64,000 nt of DNA from Mauremys mutica. Its lineage: Eukaryota; Chordata; Testudines; Geoemydidae. The DNA lies in the NCBI RefSeq assembly GCF_020497125.1, contig NC_059082.1, forward strand, positions 51,234,524 to 51,298,523, in the 5' to 3' direction. A program made the translations under genes and the position numbers. The notes under the pieces were generated by a model. That model was not told the DNA's origin, made no database searches, and worked only from the letters and a program-made list of their open reading frames with translations. Below, one piece after another: positions 34,337 to 47,250 of the stretch (position 1 is the first letter of the stretch; each line of letters starts with the position of its first letter).

Positions 34337-37276
34337 CTGCAACAAAGTTTAGCAAGATGAAATCACAAGACCTTCCCCAGAGCATGGTAAGGCCCCTCTC
34401 CTGTCATTCGGAGAGGAGAGCACATATGCACATTGCCACATTCTTTTAGCTGATGCGCGTTAGTTTGGACACTTTTGTCTGCTGTGATTTCATCTGTTGT
34501 CTGAGGACTTCACAGCCTCAGTGCTTTGCCAGCAGCAAACAAAATGCATCAGCATAGTCAGGAGAGACACGTAATAAATGACTCCTGCCATAAGCTCCAT
34601 TTGAACAACCTCTTGCATCTGTACAGAGCCCAGATGGCTTCAGTGACTCTGCACAGGGGCAGGACAGAGTTGTTGCAGAACTGGGGCCTAAGCAAGGGCA
34701 ACTGGATGAAAATGACATCAAATCAAAGGAATCCTTTAGTTTAAACAACAGCTGCCCCCTCAGAGAAGTTTATAATAGAGCCAGAACTCTGATCTCACTA
34801 AACCCTTTTTTATCCTGGGTTTTAGCTGAGCATGGATTTCACAGAAAGCAAATAGACAATGAACGAACCCGAGCAATGTAAATTAGTATCTAAAACTGAA
34901 CTATACCCATGGATCTTCAGAAGAACCCTTTTATTATTCTCCATGTTGGCTCAATGGTTGAACAGGGCAGTCAACTGAATTTGTTCAAAGTTTAAAACCA
35001 TGTAAAACTCATTATTTAATTGTGACCAGAGCCCTGTGAGTGACAAGGTTTCTTTATGCTGCTGCTACTTTTCCCCATATGATCAGCCCCTCTCCCCAAT
35101 GTGCCATGTGCTGCTTGTAAGTTTTAACTTGGTTCCAACTTTAAAGGTGATTGCTGGAGTCCCTTATTTTTATACATGCCAAAATTGTCCAAAAAAACTG
35201 TAGGTGCTTTACGTTATATGCCTGGAGAAGTGACCTAGTTTTCAGGAGTGCTGAGCACCAACAGCCCCCAGTGAAAATTCAGTCACTTAATTAGGCGCAG
35301 ACACTCATCTTTGCAAAATGTGTTACTAGTTTGTAACATGCATTGACATTTTCTGTGATGAAAGGTGCTTTGTCAACGTGAAATAATATTAACAAACAGG
35401 AAATCTATGTTTCAAACAAAAACAAAGGAGACATCCAGTTTATCAGCAGGGGGTTGCATCCTCCATGGAGAGCTAATTGCATCTGTTACTGCTCATTAGC
35501 CACATTAACTCTAATTTAAGCTAAAATAGAGATGAGCAATAACATGTTATGAGGAGAGGATAGTCAAGAATAAAAGCATCTCAGGTGGCTGAATGCACCT
35601 AGGAATCTTCACAATTTACACCCATTCTCTCAGATCTAGTGTTGCTGTTTGAAACGTGGGATTGTTATTATTGTGTGTTATTAAATTATATTCTTTATAT
35701 AGCATCTTTCCTGCCAGGAAAATCTCAACCCACCTCTCACTGGGTGGAGCTTTACAGCTTGTTTTATGCAGGATCTCAAATTAGATCAGGGATAGTCAAT
35801 TGTTCTTGGCTAAGGTCCAAATTTCTTGATCAAGGTAAAGTCAAGGTCCAGACTCCAGAGAAAATTATACAAAAATAATAACAATAATGATAATAAGTAA
35901 ATAAAAATTTCTGGGTCCATTCAAAAGCATCTGGCAGTCTAGCTTTGGCCCACAGTCCACCTATTGTCAATCCCTGGACTAGACAATCAGCATAGGCCCT
36001 TCTGGCCTTGAAGTTTATGAAGCTAAGAAAAACTCGGGGGCCAAATTTTAGGCCCTTGAATCCATATTTAGGCACCTAGATCAAAAATTATTTCTTCAGG
36101 GAACCTTATATATTGGCAAACATAAGCCAGAAAATAATATAATTTAATATATACCTATTATATTACACACCAACACAATACATCCATATTCCATTACACA
36201 CACCCCTTTCCGCACTCACACAAGTTAGTGTAAAATGTGTCCTCTGCTAAAACTGACAATTAAAAAATACAACAGTGATAAAATCTCCCATGACATCCCC
36301 TTCTCAGTTACACACACAGTGGAACCTGGGTATTGTGACACAGGAGGAAAGCTGACAATCATTTCAGTAAGCTGCAGTGGGAGAGTGTCCAACCTGTTAG
36401 GGTGAACCTGCCAAGTTTGTTAGTAAAGCTTCTCTACAAGAAGGTTCCACCGTCCTGTATTATGTTTTCAGTCAGCAAGACCCAAGCTGGAAATGAACTT
36501 CTCCACAATTTGCCACAAGAGGGCAGAATTTCATTCATAAAACAGCAAAGAGATTGATACATGTACCATACATAAGGCAACACCAAACAGCAGCACTGCT
36601 TGTTTGCCTGTATGAGGTTCTATGAGCAGCTGACAGGATTACTGCTGAAGTACATTTAGGACTGCATTGCCTCAGAGAGGTTGGTCCTGGGTCTACAGAT
36701 TTTACAGCGACAAACACAGCGACTCAGTAAGTATCTACAGCACTAAGGCCTAGGTCCTGGTTTCTATTTAGGGTAGGACTAGAGGAAGAAATGGCTCTTG
36801 CTTGTTATACAGAACTTGGGATTCATACAGGTCTGTTGTGCAAAGCGTTCCATCTCTGCTGTCTGCAATTGGCACTTAGCCTAAAAATATCAACCAGGCT
36901 CACAACATAACATAGCCTTCACCAAAATTCCTGACTCCGAGGGAAAACCACAGCGAGCTCTCATTCTGCATGGGCTACACTGCCTCGGAAGCTGGGCAGA
37001 ACACAGGTGCCAGTGACTAATACACCAACAGGTTAACTCGAGGCAAGTTGGAATGTGCACTGCAGAGACGCTAAAGTATGATATTCTCAGGAAAGCCAGC
37101 AGTGGGCCAGGGTGCTGAGTCATAGTGGCATAATTAATGCCACGTCCCATGCAGAGATGCACATTCACGCTTCACCGCTAAGGAATCTCTGGCACAGACC
37201 AGATCCCTCAGCCTGTTTTAAACACACCAAAGTATGAGCCTGAAGTATCTTTCTAGCTGAGAAGGCTCTCCCTCAC
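34337..37276 (-). other. RAB11FIP3 intron g-h
   Basis: At 2.9 kb, it contains a possible CR1-like tail on the plus strand near 35975-36022 (ctagacaatcagcataggcc ... ttgaagtttatga). AT-rich sequence follows to about 36300. Confidence 0.6.
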
Positions 37277-37358
37277 CTCCTCCAGCCTCTCGATACTGGC
37301 TTTCAGACAAGGGACGCAGGATCTCAGCTCGCTGTTCTCGTCCTCCAGCTGCTGCAGT
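37277..37358 (-). CDS. RAB11FIP3: RAB11FIP3 exon g (82 bp, coiled coil)
   Basis: This exon has acceptor cgttgccacag and donor GAGGAG|GTGAGG. It has one leading base completing an Arg codon, then 27 codons, LQQLEDENSELRSCVPCLKA to SIERLEE. The SCxPCLKA element with two cysteines is shared with mammalian FIP3 as I recall it and differs from the FIP4 paralogue. It ends on a codon boundary, so the remaining exons are all phase 0. Confidence 0.92.
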
Positions 37359-38779
37359 CTGTGGCAACGAATGAACACATTTAGAAACTCTGCTACCCGA
37401 GCCCTGAGACTAGAGAAAATCGTGCAAGCAGCAAAAATAACAAGAGAATATTAGTGAAGACCGGAGCGTGGATGTAGAGTGAGGATGGACTCTGCCTTTG
37501 TCTGCCCCACTCCTCCTCACCAGCAATCACGGGGAAGGAGGAGACATCTACCCAGACTTAGCTGGAGTTGTTTGAAGCCCTCTGCCTAATTTTTGCCTGC
37601 TGTGACAGATATCCCACCCCCAAGGCACCAGGCCATCCTTCAGGCTCAGTACTGACTACCTTCATTGCCCCACAGTAGCAAATCCCAGCTCTGGGCACTA
37701 AAGGGTGAAACTTGTTATCTGAGCACAGGCTCTTTGCATTCCAATTATTTCCCCCTATTTTTGCTGCCTCTCCTCTCGGTATTTTTCCCTCAGAGGCCAA
37801 GTGCCAGGGATTGGCACACAACAACCAAGAGTCCAGAGAGGGCCTCACCTAGTGCCCCAGGTTCAAATCTCTCAAATTCACATAGGTAGTCTTCCTCCCA
37901 TATTACCTTCCTGGTCCTGTCTTGTCAGTCATGGCCAGTTAGGACTGAGCAAGAATGGAATGTTCTGCATTTGCTGAATCCCTAGTGAAAACCACCCAGC
38001 CAGGGAGAAGAGAGATCCCTCACCCAGGACAGGTTGGCTCTGCCCAGGAAGCCAGCCTGAGGATGTGGGAGAGCCTGCAAGCTGGTTACTGCCTGATGAG
38101 ATCAGTCACTAGGAGCAAGGGTGTTACTCAAGCTAGTTTTTCAGCTCAGATCTCCCCATGCTGCTGTTACCATTCCTCTGGGACAGCCCCAGACAGTGCT
38201 GTGGCACTGTTCCTTCTAGAACAACCAAACACTGCTCAGACGCTTCTGTAAGTGCTCCTCCCTCTCAGGGCTGTTCAGGCAGAGGAAAGCTGTAGTCCTC
38301 GCCTTGGGCTCATGCCTGTTGAAGTCAAAGGCAGAACTTCCATTGACTTCCCTGGGAGCAGAGCAGATACTTTGTGCATGTCTTTGTGAAGCTGACTCAT
38401 GTGACAATGTCAAACTGAGCTCCAGGGACTAGTCATGCGAACGGGCAGGAGGTTCAAGTGAACACCCTCGTTATTCGCACTGTTAGGGGCAGATCAAGAG
38501 GGAGCATGCATGAGCTAATAGAATCCAAATGGAAATTTCTCTCTGGCTGGAGACAAGTGTCAGAGGTGGGTTAATTTACTACTTTGGGACAAAGTTACAG
38601 AGGAAGGAGGTAGTCAAAACCAGGGTTTAGAAGTACATGGGGGCCAGCTTTATTGGAGGCAGCATAGCCATGGCTGGAGTTTATTCTGGAAACTAACTCA
38701 TAGCTGTGTTCTAGTTGTCACTGATTAGTGATACACCCTCAAAGCGTCACCATGTGGAGGATATGGCAGCTGTACCAAC
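37359..38779 (-). other. RAB11FIP3 intron f-g
   Basis: The intron is 1.4 kb. A short stretch near 38310-38360 (gttgaagtcaaaggcagaac) resembles the dispersed 'tgacttcaatgg' relic family. Otherwise nothing is recognised. Confidence 0.6.
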
Positions 38780-38920
38780 CTGGCTTGCAGATTCTCAATC
38801 TCAATACTCTTCTCTCTCTCCATCCTGGTCAGGAGCTCTCTCTGTTTTCTGATTTCCTCCAGGAGCGTCTCATCTGCTTTCAACTCTTGCTCCTTCAGCT
38901 GTTCCTCCAGGGCATTAGCT
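38780..38920 (-). CDS. RAB11FIP3: RAB11FIP3 exon f (141 bp, coiled coil)
   Basis: This exon has acceptor ttctccaaag and donor GCCAG|GTTGGT. It has one leading base, 46 codons and two trailing bases. It encodes a highly charged helix starting ANALEEQLKEQE and ending MEREKSIEIENLQA, as in FIP3. An AG two bases further downstream (at 38919-38918) could be misread as the acceptor, but it would break the frame with exon e. Confidence 0.92.
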
Positions 38921-41463
38921 CTTTGGAGAAAAGGAAAGAAGGGGTTTAGCCAAGTCTGACATTACACAGCTGTGCCACTGGCATTCAGATATTTTAGGGA
39001 GAGAGGTGTCCTCCTTTCTTTTAACCCTCCTCCCCTCTTCCTCCTATTGCAAAGCCAGTAGAAGCCACCATGGAGTTTGAAGATCATCTTAAAAGGAGCA
39101 GCATCTGTACAAGAAAAAGAACAGGCACCTGCAAGGCACTTAGACACCTGGGGGAAAGCAGCTAGCACATTCTCACAACCATCCAATCCCTGAGCACTCT
39201 GTGATGCCGAACCACTTGGGAGCCACTGCCTATTTGGCATTTAAATCACTGGGAACCCAGGCAATAGATGCTGGTACCCTATCATCACAGGTTTCTACAA
39301 GCTTCAGTGGTCACATTAAAACTAACCAAAGGGAGGAAAGAAGCGAGGATTGAGAAGAAAAAGTAAAAGATTATCTTAAAACTTGTGTCTTAGTAGGTAG
39401 CAGAGTCAGAGTACTGCACAGAATAAGCTACTGAGGCTAATTACTCTAATTTATTAATTATCTTCCTTTTCACCTGGGTTTGTAGTGGAGTATGAAATTC
39501 ACATGCCACTTATGGGTAATTCCCTTGGGCACCAGCATAAGTGATAACTGTATAGCTCTAGGAATACAATATTTGGATGTCTGCATGTTGCCAATCAATT
39601 AAGCAGGGCCGACATAACAATGATTATTTAATTGTTGCAGAGAAAGATTAGAATACAAGACAGAGAGGGCGTTTAATAGATGTTGAGATTTGTAAGACTT
39701 CTAGCATCTTATAATAATTTTAAATTAAATCAAATCTAGGACCTAGAGAAAGTGACCATTTCCCTCTGAATTCTCAATCACAAGGGGAGTGTGGAGGGTT
39801 ATTTTTCCAGGCCACATCCATAACTGGCAAACATTTTTAATGTCACATGGTTCTCAATGGAGCACACAAGTCTCAGAAGACATTCAAGCAGTGGACAGAT
39901 GTTTGCTGTTAATCTGCTCCCTCAAACCTGTCCTTGGAAGCAGGTGAATAAATAGTCCATACAGTGGCTGTCATTTTATGACTTTTGATTACATTACTGT
40001 AAAGCTGCTTCTGCTTCCCAAAGCAGTGGACGATGAACCATGGGAAGCTGCAGTTTGCTGGGATATTGTTTTGTTATAGAGCTTATAAAAACACAGGACA
40101 AAAGCATGCAATGCAAACCTCTGATAGAGGGACACATTTTTCTAACTGATCAACTTGTTACCTAAGCCCTTTATTTGGATAAAACTAATTAACCCGTCTG
40201 GGCTAAGTGATTAGAGCACTCAAGGGGGAGTTGTGTGTATTAGGGAAAACATCTTGTTACTGTGAAGTTTATCAGGGCTTAGGAAAACCTTTACTTGAAT
40301 CACTGTTGTCCATGACACACATACTACTTAACAATCTTATAGTCCTATAGATAAACTAATGGCTTTATCTGAGGAGTGTAAACACCCCTGGAGAATAGAA
40401 GCCCCTCAGATTGAAAATCCCAGGGGTTAAATAAAATTCGCAGATTTATACTTGTCCCAACATCCAAAAGCAATAGGGGCATTTCGGAGGGAGGAGTCAG
40501 GGACACAGTATACTTCTTTAGCTCCCATTGAAATGCAGGGGATAAAATGAAAGGCCAGAGTGAAAGAAACAGTCACTCCCCCTTTCCCAAATAGCAATGC
40601 TCAATTATTATTGCTAATTATTTGTAATGTAGCAGCAGCCAGGAGCCCCAGTGAAGGATCAGGGCCCCATTGCTCTAGGCACTGGACCCACAACAACAAC
40701 AACAACAAAAAAGACCATCCCTGCCATGTAGAGTTTACTGATTAGGTTATGTGTAGCTGGAGAGATTATTTAGAACTATTGGAACTAGCATTGTTACCAG
40801 AAGGTCAGAGACTCAGACCTGCCAATCTGCAGATTACCTGAATTCCCAGCAGTCAGTCAGTGGCACAGAAAAGTGCACAGGTGAGGCATGGAAAATGAAG
40901 CAGAGAAGGCCTTTTGCGAAGGCAGCAGTTTGGATGCCTGCTGGCTTTTGACAGGAATGGAATTTAGATCTGTGAGGGAGGGCAGATTTGCTAAGATTTA
41001 ATAGTCTCTTCTTTATCTTTCTATTGACTCCTTTTCCATTGGCCTGCTTCCATCACACACTTAACCCAACAGAGGGAGTTCTAAAGAAAAGGCAGCCGTT
41101 CTCAGAGACAATAACCTTAGAGAGAGTTGCGTGTGTGGATCCTAATTCACACAGGGAGCAGAGGAAAGAGAACAATTCTAAACTACATTAAGGGCTTCCC
41201 TACCCAGTGCAGCAATGCACACTCCAGGGGTGCGAATTGTGAGGTGCACTAAGTAGAAGTCCCCTAGTGCGCACTAACATTGAAACAGGGAACTGTTAGT
41301 GGATGTCAGCAGGGTCTATAAAGGTCACTTGGCATGCAATATGTTTGTGTGTGTGAGAATTCACACTCTTCTAGTGCACACTGTTGCACAGTGCAGACAA
41401 GCCCTTAGAAACTCCTCATGAGGATATATGTTTGCTCCTGTGACACAAGCCAAATACCCTCAC
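38921..41463 (-). other. RAB11FIP3 intron e-f
   Basis: This 2.5-kb intron holds a (CAA)n microsatellite at 40690-40708 and the inverted-repeat element at 41188-41407. Confidence 0.8.
41188..41407. mobile_element. Short inverted-repeat element, AAGGGCTT...AAGCCCTTA ends
   Basis: TTAAGGGCTTCCCTACCCAG at the left is mirrored by GCAGACAAGCCCTTA at the right. TTA at both edges would fit a 3-bp target of the PIF/Harbinger type. The 0.2-kb interior has inverted words such as agtgcgcactaac. The class is inferred. Confidence 0.6.
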
Positions 41464-41567
41464 CTGTGCACCAGCTGCAGGTTTTCCTGTTTTAACCGAC
41501 TGTGCTGCTCTCCATTTGCAGCTGTGTCCTTTTCCAGCTCTGTTACCCTCTTCTCCAGGAAGATGAC
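41464..41567 (-). CDS. RAB11FIP3: RAB11FIP3 exon e (104 bp, start of coiled coil)
   Basis: This exon has acceptor cttgcttgcacag and donor CACAG|GTGAGG. It encodes 34 codons beginning VIFLEKRVTELEKDTAANGE and ending LKQENLQLVH, plus two bases of a split Arg codon. Heptad-spaced hydrophobic residues mark the start of the long coiled coil that drives homodimerisation in this family. Confidence 0.92.
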
Positions 41568-44277
41568 CTGTGCAAGCAAGAGAGGGAGGATTCAGAATTT
41601 AGCTCCTAAATTTTAGAAGTGTTTCCATAATACTAACACAGGGCCAAACGCTTCACTGGTGCTTCTCCTTTGAGGTCAAAGGCCACATCAGTGGTCAGCC
41701 TCATTAAGTTTTTGAGCATTTGGCTCTATAGAGGCAGATCCTCAGCTGGTGGAAATTGCCATAGCTCCAGCGGAACTGGGACAGTGCACACCAGCTGAGA
41801 GTGTGTCTCACACTGCCTAAAAGGGACACTATGTCCCTTTTCTCCTTTTCACAGATGGAGAGAGACCAGGAAAAAGGAAGAGACTGTTGCCGAGCCACAG
41901 ATATTAGAAAGGGGACTCAAGGGCTGGTTTACAACCAGAAACTACTTTAAATTCCTTTTAAACATTGACTAGATTTTACTTTGATGGTGTCCCTTTAAGA
42001 GACGCTCCTGCAGAGTTGCACAAAACAAGCTGGATACATTAACTTTCCTTTGGTTATAAAAAAAAATCTGCACTTTAGGGGTTTGAATGTTAACTTAGAA
42101 TTATTTCCTTTCCTCCCCCCGAGTTACATAGCTCCCTGCTCTGCTCTCAGCCTTATTAAAAAGGCGATGTTACATGTGCTATCAGCAACCTGTTCTTCAG
42201 ACCCTTCAACTACTCTGTGAGAGTGCGGCACTCAGTGTTGTGACACCATCGCTATGGCTGCAGTGAAGAGGACTGAGAATTGTTATTGCGTTTGATAAAC
42301 AAACAGGAGGTGGGAATACTTTCCTGAGGACAAAGTATCTATTTGTGCAAAAACTAAAGTCATAATTATTGAGATAAGAACAACAACAACAACAACACAA
42401 GTAACTAATTCTTTTTTGGATAGGCCCAAAAATGAATTTTACATGTTACTTTAGAGTGAAGGACAAACGACGAACAAATCTATACCAAGTCCATGAATCT
42501 GGGGTATGAACCAAATCCTGACAATACTCTAGCCAAATGTTTCAAACCTGGGTGCCTGACGTTAGGCTACTCAATCTGTATTTGGGCTCAGAGTGGCCAG
42601 AAATGCTGAGCACCCATAAATCCCACTGAGGTGAAGGGGAGCTGCAGGAGTTCAGCACCTCGAAGCCAGGGCACTTTGAAACAGGAGCTGAATTTCAGGC
42701 ATCTAGGTGTGAAAATTTTGGCCTGTGTTCTTCAAAGACAGAGTATAAATGATACAGTTCTATAAATTATTGTACTAATGTGCTGTCAAATGCACAAGAA
42801 ATGTGTATATGTATGCATATATATTTATTTCTCTGTCATACCCACAGCTCCACTCATCTTCCTATTCAGGATGTCAGAATTAAGGAGCAGTTTTAAAGAG
42901 GTATTTTCACACTGGGGCAAACATTTATACAAAACATAATTCACTTGGCTTGGAGTTTTCCATATTCCCTCGGCTATTTTTAGCTATTGATGTTTGAGTA
43001 AAGCTTTCCTTTCCCGAATGCAGTTTCTCCTCCTCCTGCCACATGATCCTTTACTCATAAACTCCCCAGTAAGTTAACGTGGAACTAAATAGAGATGTCA
43101 CAAAGTCAGCATTTATAGCCTCGCTGCAGGACAAATTCTGAGCAGAACAGGCATGAGTGAAAGACAGGAAGTCCCTGTTTTAAGTCAAATAGCTTTGCTT
43201 CCTAGGAAGAGTAGCATTAGACAGCAGTGTATATAGCATTGTGAAACAATTACAAAATAAGTTGATTTAAAATATATTTCTCAGTATTAATATTGCTCTA
43301 TGAATGGTTATAATGACCAACTTCAAATACAGTGTATGCAAATACTGTACATCTTACCACCCGTGTCAGTGACATCATTCATTCAGACTAAGGCCATGTC
43401 TATATGTACAGCACTGCAGCAGCGCAGCTGTACTGATGCAGCCGCACCATTGCAGTGTGCCTGGTGAGACGCTCTATGACGACGGGAGAGGATAAAAATC
43501 ACCTCCACAAGTGGCAGACACTCTCCTGCTGACATAGTACTGTGCACACTAGCGTGTACGTCAGTGTCACTTCTGTCCCCATGGGGGTTGGTTTATTCAC
43601 ATACCGAGCGGCATAAGGGATGCTGACACAGCCTGAGACAGAGGGACAGACCTCTCCTCCCTGCCAGTATTATAAGAGGTTACAGAACACAGAGCATTGT
43701 TTAGTAAACTGTAGAGGGGCAGGAGGAGCCACAAGCCATTTACCATGAAGCAATCTTCAGCCCACGCTGTGCAACGAGCCTTAACACCCACTGAAAAGAC
43801 TGAAATTCGACCTCCCAACCCGAACACAGCAACGCTCTATGCCTTTTTTTCCTGAGCATTTTGTCAAATCACAACCCCCAGACAGTACAGAATGCTTTGA
43901 GTTAACCGCCTGTCCCCAGTAGTTATCTACCCAGTGTCAGCTGGCATTCAATAATAGCAAGTAATTAACACCTTTGTCCCAGGAGCTCGAAGAATGGTAA
44001 ACCATTATTTACTCCATTCAGGAGTGGGTACTCCTCTACCCTCTTCATTAATGAGTAGGCTGATGCACAAAGAAATGCCTTGCCCAAGAGCACCCAGTGC
44101 ATCAAAGACAGAGCCAGAAACAGAACCTGGGTATCCTGTCCTCTTGGTTTAGCCACTAGGAACACGTGCTCCCTCCACCCAAAGGAAAACCACTCGACGT
44201 CAAAGATAAGCTTAGTGAGACACTCAGAAGCTATTCCTCCATTAAAACTTCAGAGGCAGCTGCAATAGCATTCATAC
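41568..44277 (-). other. RAB11FIP3 intron d-e
   Basis: The 2.7-kb intron holds an (AAC)n repeat at 42379-42397 and an inverted-repeat element fragment at 43388-43575. It also has a MIR-like SINE body at about 44060-44160 (gccagaaacagaacctgggt atcctgtcctcttgg), and a relic at 42598-42725 of the 'gctgagcacc' family. Confidence 0.6.
43388..43575. mobile_element. MITE fragment of the 'ggccatgtctaca' family
   Basis: The sequence aaggccatgtctatatgtac, gcagctgtactgatgcagcc, gacgctctatgacgacggga and gctgacatagtactgtgcac matches, from memory, a turtle MITE with ggccatgtctacact termini. The right terminus is missing or too diverged, so it is a partial copy. It is related to the host element interrupted at 53726-55522. 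Confidence 0.5.
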
Positions 44278-44371
44278 CTTGTCAGTGATGTCCTCATCCG
44301 CACATTCCGTGTGGTCACAGAAAGGTTCTTCCATAGCATCTGCAGTCAGGGTGCCCGTCTGATGTAAGTGC
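44278..44371 (-). CDS. RAB11FIP3: RAB11FIP3 exon d (94 bp)
   Basis: This exon has acceptor ggataaag and donor GACAAG|GTATGA. It provides one base completing an Arg codon and then 31 codons, starting HLHQTGTLTADAMEEPF and ending in the acidic ADEDITDK. The family shows RYLHQSGALT... and ...EDxxDK at this point, which fixes the acceptor. The segment is the poorly conserved acidic linker just before the coiled coil. The acceptor's pyrimidine tract is weak. Confidence 0.85.
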
Positions 44372-46436
44372 CTTTATCCGAGACAGACCAACCCAACCCA
44401 AAGCAAGACGACCATTAGAGTGAACATTGCAGAAGGCAAAGTATCATTTCTTATACAATTTCTCTCAGCTCCCCACCCCTTCTCCTGCAGGAGACATTGG
44501 GACACACATTGCTCTCTTTTGGGTGACAGTAGGTGAAGATGATGAAACCGGGAGGCTATCCTGGCAAAACAGCGATTCTATCGAGTAGCGGGCCTCACTT
44601 TCACCAAATGAGGCTCTGACAAGCCAACAAGAGTCAGCATCCCACAACACCTCAGTACTGCCTAACTGTGGGGCAGGAATCTTCACTAGGCTTGTGACTT
44701 TTAGTGAATAGCACCTGACTGTCAGAGGGGAAATGGACTAGTAGTGTTGGAACTTGGTGCTATCACCTCTTATTCTTGCTCTTTGGAATATGGAAAGATA
44801 AGAGCTTACTTTCCACACTTCATTTTGTTTTGAACTTAACACTTATATTCCAGAGCAGCAGGACTAAAAGTACTCTGCTCTCCCCAGAGATGATAAAGCC
44901 AGAAAGGAATGGGGAGTGAATTGAGCTTGTGAAATACACACTCAACTCCAGCTCCCCAAGTGGGAGACTAGTAAATCATTAGCTATGGCTTGTAACATTT
45001 GGGTTTTTGTTTTCTTTCAAAGGACACTGTTCAAAATCAGTCAAGACATTCACCCTGTAATGTAATGACACGTGTTCTACAGGAGCTGAGTGCGGTATTC
45101 CACCTCAGTCGGGGTGGGAAGGGGGAAAGCAGAATTATTATTACAACCTTGAATAATTAAAAAACACAGGACTTGCATCAAGAACTACAGATATAGAGAG
45201 CTGAGGATACACGAACTATGGTTTTACTGGCTCGCTCTCTGCAGCTTTTACATGAGTCTGTAACCAGTTAGTAACATGGGTGTATTATGGCTTGTGTCCC
45301 CACACACTATGGTTAATACACTGTTAGTAGCATAGGTGCTGGAGATGGGGTGTGGGGGAGGTTAAGGGGAATGGGAGGAACAAAGGGCCATTACCTCCTC
45401 ACTTTTTAAGCAGGTGGGACCATACCCCCGCTTTTGGGAATCTGAACGGGGCAGGTCACAACAAGGGTTGGGAGGCAGGAACACAGCCCCTCCCTTGACC
45501 AGAGCATGGAAGCATTATGATGGAGGGGCAGTATATTAATAGATTCTAGCTACTTAAATGGTCACAAAGTATTGAGCATTCTCAAAATTAAAAACCATTT
45601 CTTGATAAGGCTCGCAGTCACAAAAGATGATGCTAGTTCCTTTGGTCACTTTTTGCTGATCCAAGGGAGTTAAAAGTAAACAGAGCTAATCTGAATCCCT
45701 GAAGACAATCTTCTTTAAGCAAGTAGCATCCTAATTCTTAATCTGGTCTTTAAGTACTGACAACTGGCCCTTCAGTATGCTGACTACTATTCAGAAAGAA
45801 GGCACAACAGAATGGATCCTCTTAGAGTTTTAACATAGGTCGGCTCTGCCTTTTTACCTACTGCTTTCTACAAAAACCTTTAATATTTTGAACTGAAGGT
45901 CTGGGACACATCTTTGGGAAACGCCTCAGTGCTGGATGACACGGTGTCAGTAAGATTTCAAGCACACCATGAAAACCAGGCAGAATGATTATAAAATAGT
46001 TAGTTATTGACCATAGAAAGGATTCTCTCTTACTGAAGAAATTTGGGGTTTGTGAACTAGAGCCCCCGGTCTGCATCCGAAAGCTATTCTGCTCTGGCCC
46101 CAGCAGGAAGGTGTATGCATCCAGCCAGAATCAAGAAGGGTTGTGTTTTTTTTTAAAGCATCACAATATCACTGAACTACTTTGTGCTGTTAATGAGAGC
46201 TCAACAAGTAGCACACGGAAGAATAACTTTTCAGGAAGAGGTCCGTTTGCTTAAGCAGAGAACCTCTGAATTTGTGACTCTGACTCCAGCCAAATTTCTA
46301 GGTCTGAAAATAACTAGAATTGTGATTTTCAATCTAGTACTCCAAAACTTTAAAATATCACATGAGAACAAACAAGAATCAGAGGATGGCAAGGGGACAG
46401 CTTAATCTTAAATTAAAACCCCCTGATGGTATCTGA

Positions 46437-47250
46437 TATGGCTACACTTACAAATCTGCAGCGCTGGTCGTCCAGCTGTGCAGGGCCAGCGCTGGTGTGT
46501 GGCCACACTCACAGCTACCAGCGCTGGTGTGTGGCCACATTTGCAGTATTTGCAGCGCTGTTGGGAGTGATGCATTATGGGCAGCTATCCCAGCATTCAA
46601 GTGGCAGCAACAGTGCTTTTCAAAAGAGGGGGGTGGGTGGGGCGTAGTGTGACAGGGAGCGGGGGGAGAGAGAGAGAGAGAGAGTGGATTTTTGGAGCCA
46701 ACACTGTGTGTTAGCTTCCTGACTTGAAAAATCAGAACATGTTCCCGATCCCTTACCCTTAACTCTTAACTGCCAACAGCCTGCAGCCAACACGACTCCC
46801 TTTCTCCCCTCTGTTTCTGTCAAGCAAACACTCACTCCCTGCCTGCCTCATTATCTCATTTGATTGTTCACAGATTGATCACAGCAAACAGGAGCTGTGT
46901 TTGTAGATAAACAGCTCCGGGATCGGGATCAACGGATCAACTGAGCTCGGAGTTCACAACAAAACAAAGAGAGGCTGCATAACAAAACAAAGAGAGTAAT
47001 TTATAAAAGCATTCTGGGATACATCCTTATACCCTGGAGGCCAATCACAGCGCTGGTGTGTGGCCACACTTGATGACCAGCGCTGCAGCACCAGCGCTGG
47101 AATCCTTATTCCCCATGCTGAGTGAGGTGTACGGCCAGCGCTGCAGCCAGGGAGTTGCAGCGCTGGAAGTGCCCTGCAGGTGTGGCCACTTACTAATTGC
47201 AGCGCTGGTGGAGGCTTTCCAGCGCTGCAACTCGCCAGTGTAGCCATACC
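46437..47250. mobile_element. Inverted-repeat element rich in CAGCGCTG words
   Basis: The left end TATGGCTACACT is inverted in the right end AGTGTAGCCATA. Both flanks carry many copies of the self-complementary word AGCGCT, mostly as CCAGCGCTGG or GCAGCGCTGG. They cluster at 46459-46560 and 47048-47226 and are absent from the roughly 0.5-kb unique core. The core holds a (GA)n tract at 46666-46684. There is no transposase. It fits a nonautonomous DNA transposon whose subterminal arms bind an element-specific protein, but the family is unassigned. Confidence 0.72.

Noticed and set aside
38918..38922. Alternative acceptor two bases downstream for exon f
   Set aside because: Using it would shift the frame relative to exon e and lose the conserved ANALEEQL start.
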